Positions 45,237 to 55,232 of a stretch of 64,000 nucleotides of DNA are shown here, in pieces; positions within the stretch are counted from its first letter, which is position 1; each line of letters starts with the position of its first letter. The stretch lies in the NCBI GenBank assembly GCA_958296165.1, contig OY282447.1, positions 1,054,001 through 1,118,000 on the forward strand, in the 5' to 3' direction. The DNA is from an uncultured Pseudomonadales bacterium (GTDB lineage Bacteria > Pseudomonadota > Gammaproteobacteria > Pseudomonadales > Azotimanducaceae). Below the pieces are notes generated by a model. The model saw nothing but the letters and a program-made list of their open reading frames with translations. It had not been told where the DNA came from and made no database searches. Made by a program: the position numbers and the translations under genes.

Positions 45237-45970
45237 GGGATGGTGCGCCAGCGAAGCGCCGGCGATGAGCGAGCGCGGATTCTACACACACGCGGTGGTT
45301 CCACGGATGTGCGACAAGAATTGCCTTAAGGAGCGTCGAATAGTCGTCGCGCTAGCGGCTACGAGCCTGTCACCTCGGCCTCAACGCACAACGATGGCGG
45401 ATTTCCTACACGGCGGCGGGGCGATGGCGCACAGGACCGGCGACCGGGAGCGGCTATGGTGGCCGCATGAGCCAGACGACGCCGACCAACGACCCCGTCT
45501 ACAAGCGCCTCTACACCTTCCGCGAGATGGTGGCGGACCTGCTGCGCAGCCTGTTCCCCGCCGACCTGATCGCCGCGGTGGACCTGCGCTCCCTGCACAG
45601 GCTGCCGGCCGAGTACGTCGGAGACGACTTCCGGCAGCGACGCGGTGTGGCGGGCGCGGGTGCGCGGGCCCGGAGCGGGCTGGCTGCACGTGCTGGTGCT
45701 GCTGGAGTTCCAGTCGCGCGGCGACCGCGAGATGGCGCTGCGGGTGCTGGAGTACACGGCGATGCTGTACCGGGAGCTGCTGCGCGCCCGCGAAGGCACG
45801 GGGCGTTCCGGCCCGCTGCCGGCGGTGCTGCCGGTGGTGCTGTACAACGGCGAGTCGCGCTGGAGCGCGGCGCGGGACGTGTCGGGGCTGGTCGAGGCGG
45901 TGGGGCCGGGGCTGGCGCCGTACCAGCCCAGGCAGCGCTACGCGGTGCTGTGGGGGATCACCGACCTTCA

Positions 45971-47053
45971 AGACAGCCACTGGTCATGCAGCCATGTGGC
46001 CAACCTTAGCAGCCTGTGCGGGGGTTTTCATCCCCAAGGACCTGTGCGGGCGGCTGTGGTTGTAGTAGTCGAGCCACCGGCGCTGGGCCTCGTTCATGGC
46101 GGCGCAGGTAAGCAGCCCCTGGTACTGGCTCCAGCATTCGATGCGTTCGGATCGGTTGGCCCGCTCGACGATGCCGTTCAGTTGCGGCGAGCGCGGCGGC
46201 AGCACCGTCAAGGGCAGCGCCAGCGCCGCGCATTCGGCCTCGAAGTCGCCCATGAACTCCGAGCCGCCGTCCACCTGGACGCTGTCCGGCGCCAGCCGCT
46301 CGACGACCTCGCGCAGGAACGACCGCGCCACCCCCGAGGTGGCGCGCGAGTACACCCTGGCGTGCTGGCGGCGCGTCTTCGGACAGACCGCCCGGAACGA
46401 CTTGAAGGTCGAGCCGTCCACGTTCAGCGTCATGTGATCCGCCTGCACGCCCCGATGCCAGTCGTCCCGCGTCCAGCGCTCGGCGTGGCCCTCCCCGAAG
46501 TCGCGCCGACGCCGCGCCCCGACGCGCCCCTCGCAGATCGAGCAGGGCCGCGCCCGACCGGTCTCCACGCCCCGGCGCAGGATGCGCCCCACCGTCGCCT
46601 CCGACAGCGGCCGATCCGGGCGCCGCGCCGCCAGCTCGAGGGCGATCCTCGCCTTGCCCGCCCACGGCATCTCGCGCCGAATGCCCAGCGCCAGCGCCGC
46701 GTCCTCCATCGTCCACTGCCGACCCGGATGCCGGCGCGGTCGGCTGCTGTGCGGAACCAGACCCGCCAACCCGCCGTCCCGCAAGCGCCGGCGCCACTCG
46801 TAGTACGTCGCCCGCGACACCCCGAACGCCGAGCACGCCGCAGCCGCGGAAAAGCGCTCCCGCATCGCCTCGATCCCTTCCAGGATCGTCAGCCGGCGCC
46901 GCGCCTCCGCATCCTCCGTCCCGTCCACTCGGATGCGTCGGTACAACGCTCCTTCTTGTGCGAACATCCGCATGTTCGGTCTCCCATTGGTCTTCAACTC
47001 TTAGGCTACCGAACCGTCGCCCCCAACGGGCTTCCCCTTGGGGGCGACTGTCT
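45971..47053. mobile_element. IS481-like insertion sequence within the Rpn gene
   Basis: About 1.08 kb bounded by short inverted ends (agacag at 45971 and, inverted, ending at 47053). It carries one DDE transposase on the minus strand. No target duplication could be read, so the exact borders may be off by several bases. Rpn-type coding sequence occurs on both sides. Confidence 0.75.
45984..46973 (-). CDS. IS481-like DDE transposase/integrase
   Basis: A 329-residue transposase with a helix-turn-helix (ACSAFGVSRATYYEWRRRL) and an rve core. The acidic triad is VQADHMTLN (Asp), VQVDGGSEFMGDF (Asp) and GIVERANRS (Glu), followed by WLDYYNHSRPHRSLGMKTP. ATG 46973 follows GGGAGA at good spacing; an upstream TTG at 46997 is less likely. 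It is intact. It differs in length and sequence from the 9344-10345 transposase, so the two elements are separate IS types. Confidence 0.9.
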   Translation of the reverse strand: MRMFAQEGALYRRIRVDGTEDAEARRRLTILEGIEAMRERFSAAAACSAFGVSRATYYEWRRRLRDGGLAGLVPHSSRPRRHPGRQWTMEDAALALGIRREMPWAGKARIALELAARRPDRPLSEATVGRILRRGVETGRARPCSICEGRVGARRRRDFGEGHAERWTRDDWHRGVQADHMTLNVDGSTFKSFRAVCPKTRRQHARVYSRATSGVARSFLREVVERLAPDSVQVDGGSEFMGDFEAECAALALPLTVLPPRSPQLNGIVERANRSERIECWSQYQGLLTCAAMNEAQRRWLDYYNHSRPHRSLGMKTPAQAAKVGHMAA

Positions 47054-47807
47054 AGAAGGAGCTGAGCCCGCACAGGTGCTTGACGAGCGGCACGCGGAGG
47101 CGGACGATCTGGGTCCGCTGACGCGGGCGGTGGCGCTGCTGGAGCAGAGCCGCTCGGCGGAGGACCTGGCGCGCGTGGCGGGCCGTCTGGCAGAGTGGCT
47201 GGGCGGGCCGGGGCGGTCGGAGCTGAGGCGGGCGTTCACGGACTGGCTGTGGACGCTGTGGAGGCGTTTGGAGCGCCGCAGCGAGGAGCCCGGGGCGCCG
47301 CCCGAGGAACTGACGCTGGAGGAGATGAAGATGACGTTGGAAGAGCGCGTGAGCCGCTGGCCGGAGCCGTACATTCGCCAGGGCATCGAGCAAGGAATCG
47401 AGGAGGGCATGCAGCGGGGCATTGAGCGCGGCATGCAACGGGGCGTGGCGGAAGGCGTCCAGCGCGGTCTTGCCCGGCAGCGGGCGCTGCTGCGGCGCCA
47501 GGCCGAAGCGCGGTTCGGCACCGAGACCGCGGAGCGCCTGTTCGCGCGGCTGCGGCGGGTGGAGGATCAGGAGCGGCTGGAGGAGATCGGCGAGGCGATC
47601 GTGCGTTGCGAAACAGGCGATGAGCTGCTGCTGTGGACTGATACCTGATGTACTTCCCGCAACGCTGCTGCGACCGCTTGCGTTGCAACATGCCGAACTT
47701 CGGCGCCGCGGCATCTGTCGTACCTCTATCGACGCTTGCGGCGGCAGCGGCACGGCAGCCAAGTGTATACTCGCCATCCTTCGAGACCACTTGCAACGGG
47801 AGATAGC

Positions 47808-48224
47808 GTGGAACTCAAAGACAGCAGCACTCTGCAGAACCTCAAAGACGCCTTCGCTGGCGAATCCCAAGCCAACCGGCGCTACTTGTACTTCGCCGCC
47901 AAGGCGGACATCGAGGGCGAGAACGACGTCGCCGCGGTATTCCGCTCCACCGCCGAAGGGGAAACCGGCCATGCCCACGGCCACTTGGAATACATGGAAG
48001 GCGTGGGCGATCCAGCCACCGGCCTGCCGATCGGCACCACCGACGACAACCTGAAGGCGGCGATTGCTGGCGAGACCCACGAGTACACGGACATGTACCC
48101 CGGCATGGCCAAGACGGCTCGCGGCGAGGGCTTCGACGAGATCGCAGACTGGTTCGAGACGCTCGCCAAGGCCGAACGTTCGCACGCCAATCGCTTCAAG
48201 AAAGCGCTCGACGCGATGGCCTAA
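47808..48224 (+). CDS. Rubrerythrin-family ferritin-like protein
   Basis: A 138-residue four-helix di-iron protein. The helix pairs carry [53 protein letters not shown] and [15 protein letters not shown], which together supply the ExxH-type iron ligands. The C-terminal rubredoxin domain of classical rubrerythrin is absent. It probably reduces peroxide with electrons from a partner. GTG 47808 follows GGGAGA. It is closed by a strong terminator and precedes the Fe-S oxidoreductase and DUF3501 genes, a recurring trio. Confidence 0.92.
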   Translation: MELKDSSTLQNLKDAFAGESQANRRYLYFAAKADIEGENDVAAVFRSTAEGETGHAHGHLEYMEGVGDPATGLPIGTTDDNLKAAIAGETHEYTDMYPGMAKTARGEGFDEIADWFETLAKAERSHANRFKKALDAMA

Positions 48225-48242
48225 CGGGCTAGGCCGCTGGCC

Positions 48243-48275
48243 AAGGGCCTCGTTACCGTAACGAGGCCCTTTTGT
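48243..48275 (+). terminator. Rho-independent terminator after rubrerythrin
   Basis: A perfect 13-base stem (aagggcctcgtta / taacgaggccctt) with loop ccg, then ttttgtt. It lies 18 bases after the rubrerythrin stop. Confidence 0.92.
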
Positions 48276-48313
48276 TCGCGCCTAGTGCAGTTGGAACCCG
48301 GCTGGGGAGATCG

Positions 48314-49660
48314 ATGCCCACCACGGTGAAGGAAGGCAGCCTGGAGGCGCCGAAACGCGAGTCCATCGATTGGCGCGACCCTGCTTTCCACAACCGCGAG
48401 GCCGTCGATGCGGAACTCGAGCGCGTCTTCGACGTCTGCCACACCTGCCGCCGTTGCGTGAGCCTATGCGCCGCCTTCCCCACCCTGTTCGACCTGATCG
48501 ATGAGTCCGAGACGATGGAAGTGGACGGCGTGGCCAAGGCGGACTACGCCAACGTGGTGGATCACTGCTTCCTGTGCGATCTGTGCGCCGAGACCAAGTG
48601 CCCGTATCTGCCGCCGCACGAGTTCCGGGTGGATTTCCCGCATCTGATGCTGCGCGCCAAGGCGGCGCGCTTCAAGGAACGCAAGCCGCGCTGGCGCGAC
48701 CGTTTGATTACCAGCACCGTGCCGGTGTTCAGAACGCTCGCCACCCCCGGCATTCGCCAACTGGCAAACGGCGGTGCAAGGAACAAGGCTCTGCGCAGCA
48801 TCGGCGAGCGTGTCGCCGGCATCCATAAGAATGCGCCGATCCCGGCCTTCCCACCTCGAACGCCCCGCCCGAGTGAGAGCACGCACACTGCGCCAGCGCA
48901 CGGGGGCGAGGCGCCGATCGCGGGTTCCGCCACCACCGGCAAGGTGGCCGTGTTCGTTACCTGCTATGGCGAATACAACGAGCCTGACGCAGTGGACGAC
49001 CTGTTGCGCGTACTGCGCCACAACCACATTGAGGTCAAGCTGCTTGCGAGCGCCGCTTGTTGTGGGATGCCCAAGCTCGAACTGGGCGATCTAGAAACCG
49101 TCGCGGCCAACAAAGACGCCAACCTGCCTGTGTTCCTCGAAGCTGTCGAGGACGGCTACGACATCATGGCCATCGTGCCGTCGTGTACGCTGATGTATCG
49201 GCAGGAAATGCCGCTCTTGTTCCCGCAGGACGAGCAAGTGGCGCGCATCCGCCGTGCGTTCTTCGACCCGTTCGAGTACCTGATGTCGCGCCATCGCGAC
49301 GGTCTCGCCAACGTGGATTTCGAGCAGCCCTTGGGCAAAGTGGCCTACCACGCCGCTTGCCACCAGCGCGTACAGGCCATCGGTCGGCGCACGCAGGAAT
49401 TTCTTTCGCTTGTACCGGATACCGAAGTCACGCTCGTGGAACGCTGCTCCGGCCACGACGGTACCTACGCCGTGAAGGCAGAGACCTACGAAGACGCCAT
49501 GAAGATCGCGCGTCCGGTCGTCCGTGCCGTGCGCAACGCGGCGCCGGCCGCCTACGGCTCGGACTGTCCGATGGCGGGGCGCATGATTGAGCACGGCTTG
49601 GCGGATGGCAGCAGGGCCACCCACCCCATCTCCATGCTGCGCCAAGCGTATGGGCTCTGA
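48314..49660 (+). CDS. Fe-S oxidoreductase (GlpC/HdrD-like)
   Basis: A 448-residue electron-transfer protein with two N-terminal [4Fe-4S] motifs (FDVCHTCRRCVSLC and HCFLCDLCAETKCP) and two CCG-type domains (LLASAACCGMPKLELGD; VAYHAACHQR with LVERCSGHDGTYAV). This is the GlpC/heterodisulfide-reductase-like plan. The operon with rubrerythrin and DUF3501 suggests it passes electrons to the di-iron protein for peroxide or oxygen defence. ATG 48314 is chosen over an upstream start in the terminator region. It overlaps DUF3501 by one base. Confidence 0.88.
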   Translation: MPTTVKEGSLEAPKRESIDWRDPAFHNREAVDAELERVFDVCHTCRRCVSLCAAFPTLFDLIDESETMEVDGVAKADYANVVDHCFLCDLCAETKCPYLPPHEFRVDFPHLMLRAKAARFKERKPRWRDRLITSTVPVFRTLATPGIRQLANGGARNKALRSIGERVAGIHKNAPIPAFPPRTPRPSESTHTAPAHGGEAPIAGSATTGKVAVFVTCYGEYNEPDAVDDLLRVLRHNHIEVKLLASAACCGMPKLELGDLETVAANKDANLPVFLEAVEDGYDIMAIVPSCTLMYRQEMPLLFPQDEQVARIRRAFFDPFEYLMSRHRDGLANVDFEQPLGKVAYHAACHQRVQAIGRRTQEFLSLVPDTEVTLVERCSGHDGTYAVKAETYEDAMKIARPVVRAVRNAAPAAYGSDCPMAGRMIEHGLADGSRATHPISMLRQAYGL

Positions 49661-50250
49661 TGATGCGCAAGCTCAGTCGGGACTGTCTCTGGTCCCTTGA
49701 GGAATATGCGACGGAACGCGCTACGTTCCGCCAAGCCGTCATCGCGCACAAGAAGCCGCGCCGCATCGCGCTGGGACCGCACGCCACGCTGCTGTTCGAG
49801 GATTTCCTCACCATGAAGTATCAGGTGCAGGAGATGCTGCGAGCGGAGCGCATCTTCGAGCCGGCCGCCATCGAAGAAGAGATCGAAACCTACAACCCGC
49901 TGATCCCGGATGGCCGCAACTGGAAGGCGACGTTTCTGATCGAATACGAGGATGTGCAGGAACGCGCCGCCGCATTGGCGCGAATGCCGGGAGTGGAATA
50001 CCGCGTTTGGCTGCAAGTCGGTGATCTGCCGCGTAGTTTCGCATTTGCCAACGACGACATGGAACGCACCGAACGGGACAAGACCGCGGCGGTGCATTTT
50101 TTGCGTTTCGAGTTAAGCGAAGCCGAGCTTGCCGGCGTGCGCGACGGCGCGGCAGTAACCATCGGCATCGATCATGACGAACTGCGCTGCCGGGTGACGC
50201 TTAGTGCGGAGAGCGTGGCGGCGCTGACGCGAGATCTGGAAGGCCAATAG
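49660..50250 (+). CDS. DUF3501 family protein
   Basis: A 196-residue soluble protein matching DUF3501: EEYATERATFRQAVIAHKKP, then LGPHATLLFEDFLTMKYQVQ, EEIETYNPLIPDGRNWKAT and FLRFELSEAELAGVRDGAAV. Its biochemical role is unknown. It is repeatedly found after rubrerythrin and Fe-S oxidoreductase genes, as here, and is probably part of that redox system. It starts in the stop of the preceding gene. Confidence 0.9.
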   Translation: MMRKLSRDCLWSLEEYATERATFRQAVIAHKKPRRIALGPHATLLFEDFLTMKYQVQEMLRAERIFEPAAIEEEIETYNPLIPDGRNWKATFLIEYEDVQERAAALARMPGVEYRVWLQVGDLPRSFAFANDDMERTERDKTAAVHFLRFELSEAELAGVRDGAAVTIGIDHDELRCRVTLSAESVAALTRDLEGQ

Positions 50251-50254
50251 GGGC

Positions 50255-52663
50255 GTGTCGCTGCGGGACCACGCATTGGAGCGTTCCTCTCCACCCTATC
50301 GCAATCCTCCCCGCAATCCTCCCGCTCGACCACGCGCGAGTTCCAAGCGGGCCCGCATCGGCGCTCTTATGGCGGCATTGCCGCTTGCTGCGTTGGCGGC
50401 CGAGGAAGATGAAGGCGCGGCCATCGAAGAGGTCGTCGTCACGGCTCGCGCCGAGTTGCTGGGCTTTCGGCAAGCCCACGCCAACAACGCCATCGACGGC
50501 GACGCCCTGCAAGCTGAAAACCCCATGTTGGACACGCTCAGCCGTCTCAATCGCCTGCCGGGCGTGAACGTCACGCAGGGAGACGCGGTGGGCGGCAACG
50601 ACTGGTCCACGCGCATCTACATTCGCGGCATGAGCAACGGCACGGATACCGCCCAAATCGGCTACATGGTGGACGGCATGCCGAATGGCGACTCGGTGTA
50701 CGGCGGCGGCCAGAAGCCCAGCGCTTTCGTGGACAACGAGAACGTCGCCCTTGTGCGCGTCGGCCAGAACACCGCCGACATCGGCAGCGCCTCCAACTCC
50801 GCGCTCGGCGGCACCATCCGCTACACGACCACCGATCCGCTCGATCGCCGCCGCGTTCGGCTTGGCTACACCGGTGGCGAATATGGCCTACGGCGCTTGT
50901 TCGTCCGTGCAGACAGCGGCGACCTCGCGTCTGATCTATCGGGCTATGTCAGCGTTTCCGATTCCTCCCTACGCTCGTGGATCGGCACCGGTTCCGGCCG
51001 CTTCGACCGCCGCCATGTGGATCTGAAGGCAGTCAAGCGCTCCGGCGGCGGCACGATCGCTAAGCTGAAGGCTGCGTGGAACTACCGCAACGAGACCGAC
51101 TACAACTCCATTACGTTGGCCGATTTCCGCGCCGATCCAACCAGCGACCATCTGCTGGACGAGTTCGACATCAACACGGTGGCGTACTGGCGGCCCGGCT
51201 GGGGCGGGACGCGCTGGCACAAGTCCGCCGCCTTGGAGATCCGCCACCACGGCCCCGGCCCGGACACGGCCTTCACGGCGACTCCGTACATCCACCGACA
51301 GCAGGGCTGGGGCTGGTGGGTGCCGCCCTATCGCGTCGCCACGTTGGATGGCCGCATCGAAGGGCCGGAGGCCGTGCGCGAGTTCTACCGGCGCACTTTC
51401 GAGCGCAGCGCCAGTGGTGGCCTGGTGCCGGCGCAGAACACGCCGGTCGCCGCGCACGCTTGCCTGCGCGGTCGTTACCAAGAAGACCTAGTGGACTACG
51501 CGCTCAGCGCCGATTTCGACTGTACAGCCGCCGAGCGTATAGCTTCGCGTCGACGTTCGGGCTATTGGAACCGTCGCTTGGGCGTCACCGGCGAGGCAAG
51601 GCACACCATTGGCCGCCACACGCTCACGGCCGGCCTTTGGCTCGAACGTCAGAACCGAGACAACAACCGCCAATGGTTCGATCTTGATCCCCGCGACCCC
51701 GGAACGCTCGAACCGGCCGCGGCAGCGCTGCACTGGACCCACTTCGACCGCCGCTACGAGACCGTCAGCATGCGCCCCTACGTGCAGGACAGCATCAGCT
51801 TGGACGCCGTGGAACTCACGGTCGCGCTCGTGTACCACGACGTGGAAACGCGCTATGTATCGCGCTTGGACGCGGCAAGACGGCAGCAAGCACGGGCCGA
51901 GTGGCTGCCGAAGCTCGGCGTCATCTATTCTTGGCAGCCTAATGTCGAACTGTTCGGGAGCTACTCGCGCAATGTATTGATGCTGGCCGACGACCTGCTT
52001 GCGGCCGGCGCCACGCAACACTTGCGCCCGGAATTGTCGGACAACTTCGATGTTGGCCTGCGTTGGAACGGCGCCCGCGCCGGACTCGCCATGCAGGCAT
52101 TCGTGCAGCGCTTCGATGGTCGGCTGGGGGCCGTCAACTTGGCTGCCGTTGGCGGCGATCTATATTTACAGGGCGCTATTGAAATCCTGAACGTCGGCGG
52201 CGTGGACAGCGGCGGCTTCGAGTTGGCGGCATCCTTCGATTTCGGCGATACGATCACGGCCTACGGCGCTTATTCGTACTTGGCCACGGAATATACGGAC
52301 GCCGTGCCGGGCGAAGGAATCGTCGCCGGCAACCGCTTGGTGAACGCGCCAAAGAACCAATGGTTCGGCGAGTTGACGTGGCGGCCAGCAGCCTCCTGGC
52401 GCTTGGCGTTGAACGCCAAACACATCGGAGAACGGCCGGCTGATTTGGCGAACTCGGAAATCGTGCCGGCCTACACCTTGATCGGCCTAAACGCTGAATA
52501 CGTGCTGCGGCATGAGGGCTTGGTCGAGAATGCGAGTGTGCAATTCAGTGCCAGCAATCTCGCCAACGAACGCTATCTCTCTGCGCCGGACGGAGACCAA
52601 GGCGGCACGTTCTTCCTTGGGCCGGCACGAATGCTCAGCATGACGTTTCGTTTGGATTTCTAA
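50255..52663 (+). CDS. TonB-dependent receptor
   Basis: An 802-residue outer-membrane receptor. It has an N-terminal signal with an unusually long proline/arginine-rich head before ALMAALPLAALAAEE, a TonB box (AIEEVVVTARAELLG), a plug (LNRLPGVNVTQGDAVGGNDW, YIRGMSNGTDTAQIGYMVDG, NSALGGTIRYTTTDPL) and a barrel ending in MTFRLDF with terminal Phe. It starts at GTG 50255, 4 bases after DUF3501; an internal ATG at 50369 would shorten the signal region. The ligand is unknown; proximity to the redox trio hints at iron or haem. Confidence 0.9.
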   Translation: MSLRDHALERSSPPYRNPPRNPPARPRASSKRARIGALMAALPLAALAAEEDEGAAIEEVVVTARAELLGFRQAHANNAIDGDALQAENPMLDTLSRLNRLPGVNVTQGDAVGGNDWSTRIYIRGMSNGTDTAQIGYMVDGMPNGDSVYGGGQKPSAFVDNENVALVRVGQNTADIGSASNSALGGTIRYTTTDPLDRRRVRLGYTGGEYGLRRLFVRADSGDLASDLSGYVSVSDSSLRSWIGTGSGRFDRRHVDLKAVKRSGGGTIAKLKAAWNYRNETDYNSITLADFRADPTSDHLLDEFDINTVAYWRPGWGGTRWHKSAALEIRHHGPGPDTAFTATPYIHRQQGWGWWVPPYRVATLDGRIEGPEAVREFYRRTFERSASGGLVPAQNTPVAAHACLRGRYQEDLVDYALSADFDCTAAERIASRRRSGYWNRRLGVTGEARHTIGRHTLTAGLWLERQNRDNNRQWFDLDPRDPGTLEPAAAALHWTHFDRRYETVSMRPYVQDSISLDAVELTVALVYHDVETRYVSRLDAARRQQARAEWLPKLGVIYSWQPNVELFGSYSRNVLMLADDLLAAGATQHLRPELSDNFDVGLRWNGARAGLAMQAFVQRFDGRLGAVNLAAVGGDLYLQGAIEILNVGGVDSGGFELAASFDFGDTITAYGAYSYLATEYTDAVPGEGIVAGNRLVNAPKNQWFGELTWRPAASWRLALNAKHIGERPADLANSEIVPAYTLIGLNAEYVLRHEGLVENASVQFSASNLANERYLSAPDGDQGGTFFLGPARMLSMTFRLDF

Positions 52664-52691
52664 GGCGGCGTTCTACATAGCCGCACCACGT

Positions 52692-54068
52692 CTAGCGGCC
52701 CTCGCCGTACCTGGATGCGGACCTCGACAAATCCGTTGCGCCGCGTATGGCAAGCGCGACTGCGTCGCCGTCTTTGACATGCTTCTCGAATGTGTCGCCG
52801 AGGTAGGAACTCATCGACGGGATCGTGACCGCCAATCCGCCATGGCCGGCCGCCGGCGTGAAGATGCCACGCCTGATCGCCTTGGCGAGCAGCTTCTTGG
52901 CGGGCCGAAGCTTCACTTCATCGCCATCGTCGTTCGTAGTTGCCAATGTGGTCCTAGCGTCCGTTTTCATCACCGCATCGATGCCGTGCTCGATCATCCG
53001 CGAACATAGCGAACCAAGCGCCAGCGAGTGTTCCTGCAGCGGACCTAGGCGCGTATCGTAGTACGCGCCTTTGAGACCGTTCAGTTCCGCCAGCATCTCG
53101 TTGATTAGATCGCGGGTTGGAGAAAACGAACGCCGGTCGCGCAGCAGCTGGTTGCACACTGCCCGGACGGCGTTGGTAACGTGATGTGGGAAGTTCTCGG
53201 TTTCCTGGTCTAGGGCGCAAACCAGTCTGTCGCTCCACTGCTGCCAATCATCGAACCCGAACCCACTCGCCAGAACGAAGTCGCGCCATTCGTCGTTCTC
53301 CCACTGTAGCCCCAGCGCTTGCATGGTGCGGAGAATCAACTCACGTCCTTCGCCTGGCGCCAGCGTGTTCAACGGGATGCCCGCTCCGGCCGTCAACCGC
53401 GACAGGCTCAATCCGTCTTCGTCGCACAGCACATCCATCGCGTTTTGCAGCCCGAACGCCAGCAGCACGATTCGGTGGTTGCCGATGTTCTCGTGCAATT
53501 CGCGCACGAGCGCCCGACTTTTGGCAGTGATGGGAACGGCTTGGAACTCATCCACCGCCAGCACGATGGTTACGTCCTTCGCCCACAGCGACCCGTAGGC
53601 TTGCAGACAATCGCCCAGGCCGCTGTTCGCAGCCAGCCCGAGCGAGCGGTTCAAAACCTCCACGGAGGACTTCCGCGATAGTGCCGCCACGGTCGTGGAC
53701 GCCGCTCGCGACACGACCGTCTGTAGTTTTGCCGGCAGACCGCCACGCAGCGGCAGATGGCGGAGCAACGTCGCGGCAAGCTGCCGCGGCCTAGCGTCCA
53801 ACGCCCCCACGCCGAGACGAACCACGCACACCGGGCGACCCTCCACTAGCCGGCCGGCCCAGCGTTTGGCCAGCTCTCTCGCCAGCGCGGTCTTGCCGGC
53901 CCCCGGCACCCCATACACCAGTGAAGTGGCGCCCTCCGTGCCGTTTTCGGCCACATTGACGATCGTGGCGTCCAGCCGCTCCAACTCGCGCTGCCGCCCC
54001 ACGAACACCAGCGGTGAGGCGCGGTCGCCACTGTTTGCATAGCGGCGCATATCGTCGAACACGGACAT
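52692..54068 (-). CDS. AAA-family ATPase
   Basis: A 458-residue P-loop ATPase: ERLDATIVNVAENGTEG leads into Walker A SLVYGVPGAGKTALAREL (~residue 55), with Walker B IVLAVDEFQAV and a C-terminal winged-helix-like region. It resembles orphan ORC/STAND-like ATPases of mobile regions. ATG 54068 is chosen; an upstream frame to 54155 adds no domain. Divergent from the PhyH gene with 148 bases between. Its stop is 28 bases from that of the TonB receptor. The biological role is unknown. Confidence 0.8.
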   Translation of the reverse strand: MSVFDDMRRYANSGDRASPLVFVGRQRELERLDATIVNVAENGTEGATSLVYGVPGAGKTALARELAKRWAGRLVEGRPVCVVRLGVGALDARPRQLAATLLRHLPLRGGLPAKLQTVVSRAASTTVAALSRKSSVEVLNRSLGLAANSGLGDCLQAYGSLWAKDVTIVLAVDEFQAVPITAKSRALVRELHENIGNHRIVLLAFGLQNAMDVLCDEDGLSLSRLTAGAGIPLNTLAPGEGRELILRTMQALGLQWENDEWRDFVLASGFGFDDWQQWSDRLVCALDQETENFPHHVTNAVRAVCNQLLRDRRSFSPTRDLINEMLAELNGLKGAYYDTRLGPLQEHSLALGSLCSRMIEHGIDAVMKTDARTTLATTNDDGDEVKLRPAKKLLAKAIRRGIFTPAAGHGGLAVTIPSMSSYLGDTFEKHVKDGDAVALAIRGATDLSRSASRYGEGR

Positions 54069-54216
54069 GCCGCGATCATAGCGATGGGCTTGAGAACCGG
54101 CAAATAACGCGCTGGCCGCGCTGGCCCACTCCTGATTGTTAACTTGGACTCGCACGCCGGCGGCAAGCTCCTTGGCGTACTATGGATGGCACGCAACATA
54201 AGACGGGAGACCTGCA

Positions 54217-55161
54217 ATGCAATTCGGCGAGTTCAAGAACACGCAAGCGTTCAATGGCACGTTCAAGCGCATTCGCGAGCTTGGTTTGGAGAAGCACATT
54301 TTCGAGCTCGACTCGTATGGCTTCACGGTGGTGCCGCCGGAACAAGTGGCCGATCGCGCCTTTTTCGAGCGGCTGCGCGAGACGGTGCTGCGGATTTGCC
54401 ACGAACGCACCGGCGTGGAGTTCCGGTTGGACGGCAACGGCGAGTTCGGCCACTACAAGGCGCAGCCGCAGACGGATGGCCAGTTCCTGCTGTTCTACTT
54501 GCTGATGGCTGATCGCATCTTCGAGGAGTGGGTGCTGAATCCCACTCTCTACACGCTGATCGACTACTTGATGCGCGGCCAGCAGCAGGTATCCAGCCTC
54601 ACATCGTTCGTGAAGTGGAAGGGCAAGCGCGAAACGCTGGGCCTGCACAGCGACTGTCCGCCGGACCGCGATGGGCGCTTGCCGTCCTGCTCGGATGTGG
54701 CCAACGCGGCCTATTGCCTCACCGACTACACGCTGGACAACGGCGCCATCGCGATGGTGCCTGGCAGCCACACCTGGTGCCGCCTGCCGCGCCCGGGCGA
54801 AGGCGAGAACTCCGCGGTGCCGGTGGAAGCCGAGGCCGGATCGCTGATCGTTTGGCATGGCAACACTTGGCACGGTGCCTTCGAGAAGAAGACCGACGGC
54901 CTGCGCCTGAACGTGACCAGCTACCACTGCCACCGACGCCTGAAGACTCAAGAGAACTACCAGTGGCGCGTGACGCAGGAAATGCTGGACCGCAATCCAC
55001 CGGAGTTCGCAAGGCTGGTGGGCGCCGACGATCAGATGGGCTGGGACGAAAACGGCCCGGACTATTCGCGGATGGCTCGGCACGGCAGCCCTGAGGTGAA
55101 GAAGCGCATGGCGGCGATGCGGCGGATGGCGAAGGAAGCGGAGCGGGCGGACGCGGCGTAG
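54217..55161 (+). CDS. Phytanoyl-CoA dioxygenase (PhyH) family protein
   Basis: A 314-residue Fe(II)/2-oxoglutarate dioxygenase-like protein. The double-stranded beta-helix holds LGLHSDCPPD (HxD, ~residue 143) and WHGNTWHGAFEKKTDGLRLN with the distal histidine and the arginine for 2-oxoglutarate. NGAIAMVPGSHTWCRLP is a typical PhyH strand-loop. Members hydroxylate fatty acyl chains, amino acids or secondary metabolites; the substrate here is unknown. The start has GGGAGA upstream. It stands alone as a transcription unit. Confidence 0.9.
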   Translation: MQFGEFKNTQAFNGTFKRIRELGLEKHIFELDSYGFTVVPPEQVADRAFFERLRETVLRICHERTGVEFRLDGNGEFGHYKAQPQTDGQFLLFYLLMADRIFEEWVLNPTLYTLIDYLMRGQQQVSSLTSFVKWKGKRETLGLHSDCPPDRDGRLPSCSDVANAAYCLTDYTLDNGAIAMVPGSHTWCRLPRPGEGENSAVPVEAEAGSLIVWHGNTWHGAFEKKTDGLRLNVTSYHCHRRLKTQENYQWRVTQEMLDRNPPEFARLVGADDQMGWDENGPDYSRMARHGSPEVKKRMAAMRRMAKEAERADAA

Positions 55162-55232
55162 CGGTGGCCCGTTAGCGTTATGCAGGAAGAAGCCACTCGG
55201 GTGCGTCGTGGAGGTGCCATGAGGGGCAAGAG

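Larger units (their letters stand above)
45467..47648 (+). pseudogene. Rpn-type recombination-promoting nuclease, frameshifted and interrupted
   Basis: Rpn proteins are PD-(D/E)XK nucleases related to Transposase_31. The N-terminus has DPVYKRLYTFREMVADLLRS. After a frame change near 45630-45640 comes SDAVWRARVRG with the catalytic-domain LHVLVLLEFQSRGDREMALR and AVLPVVLYNGESRW. The IS481-like element then cuts the gene, and the C-terminal part (ARVAGRLAEWLGGPG, EPYIRQGIEQGIEEGMQRG repeats) resumes after 47053. The gene is thus broken twice and is presumably inactive. Confidence 0.82.
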
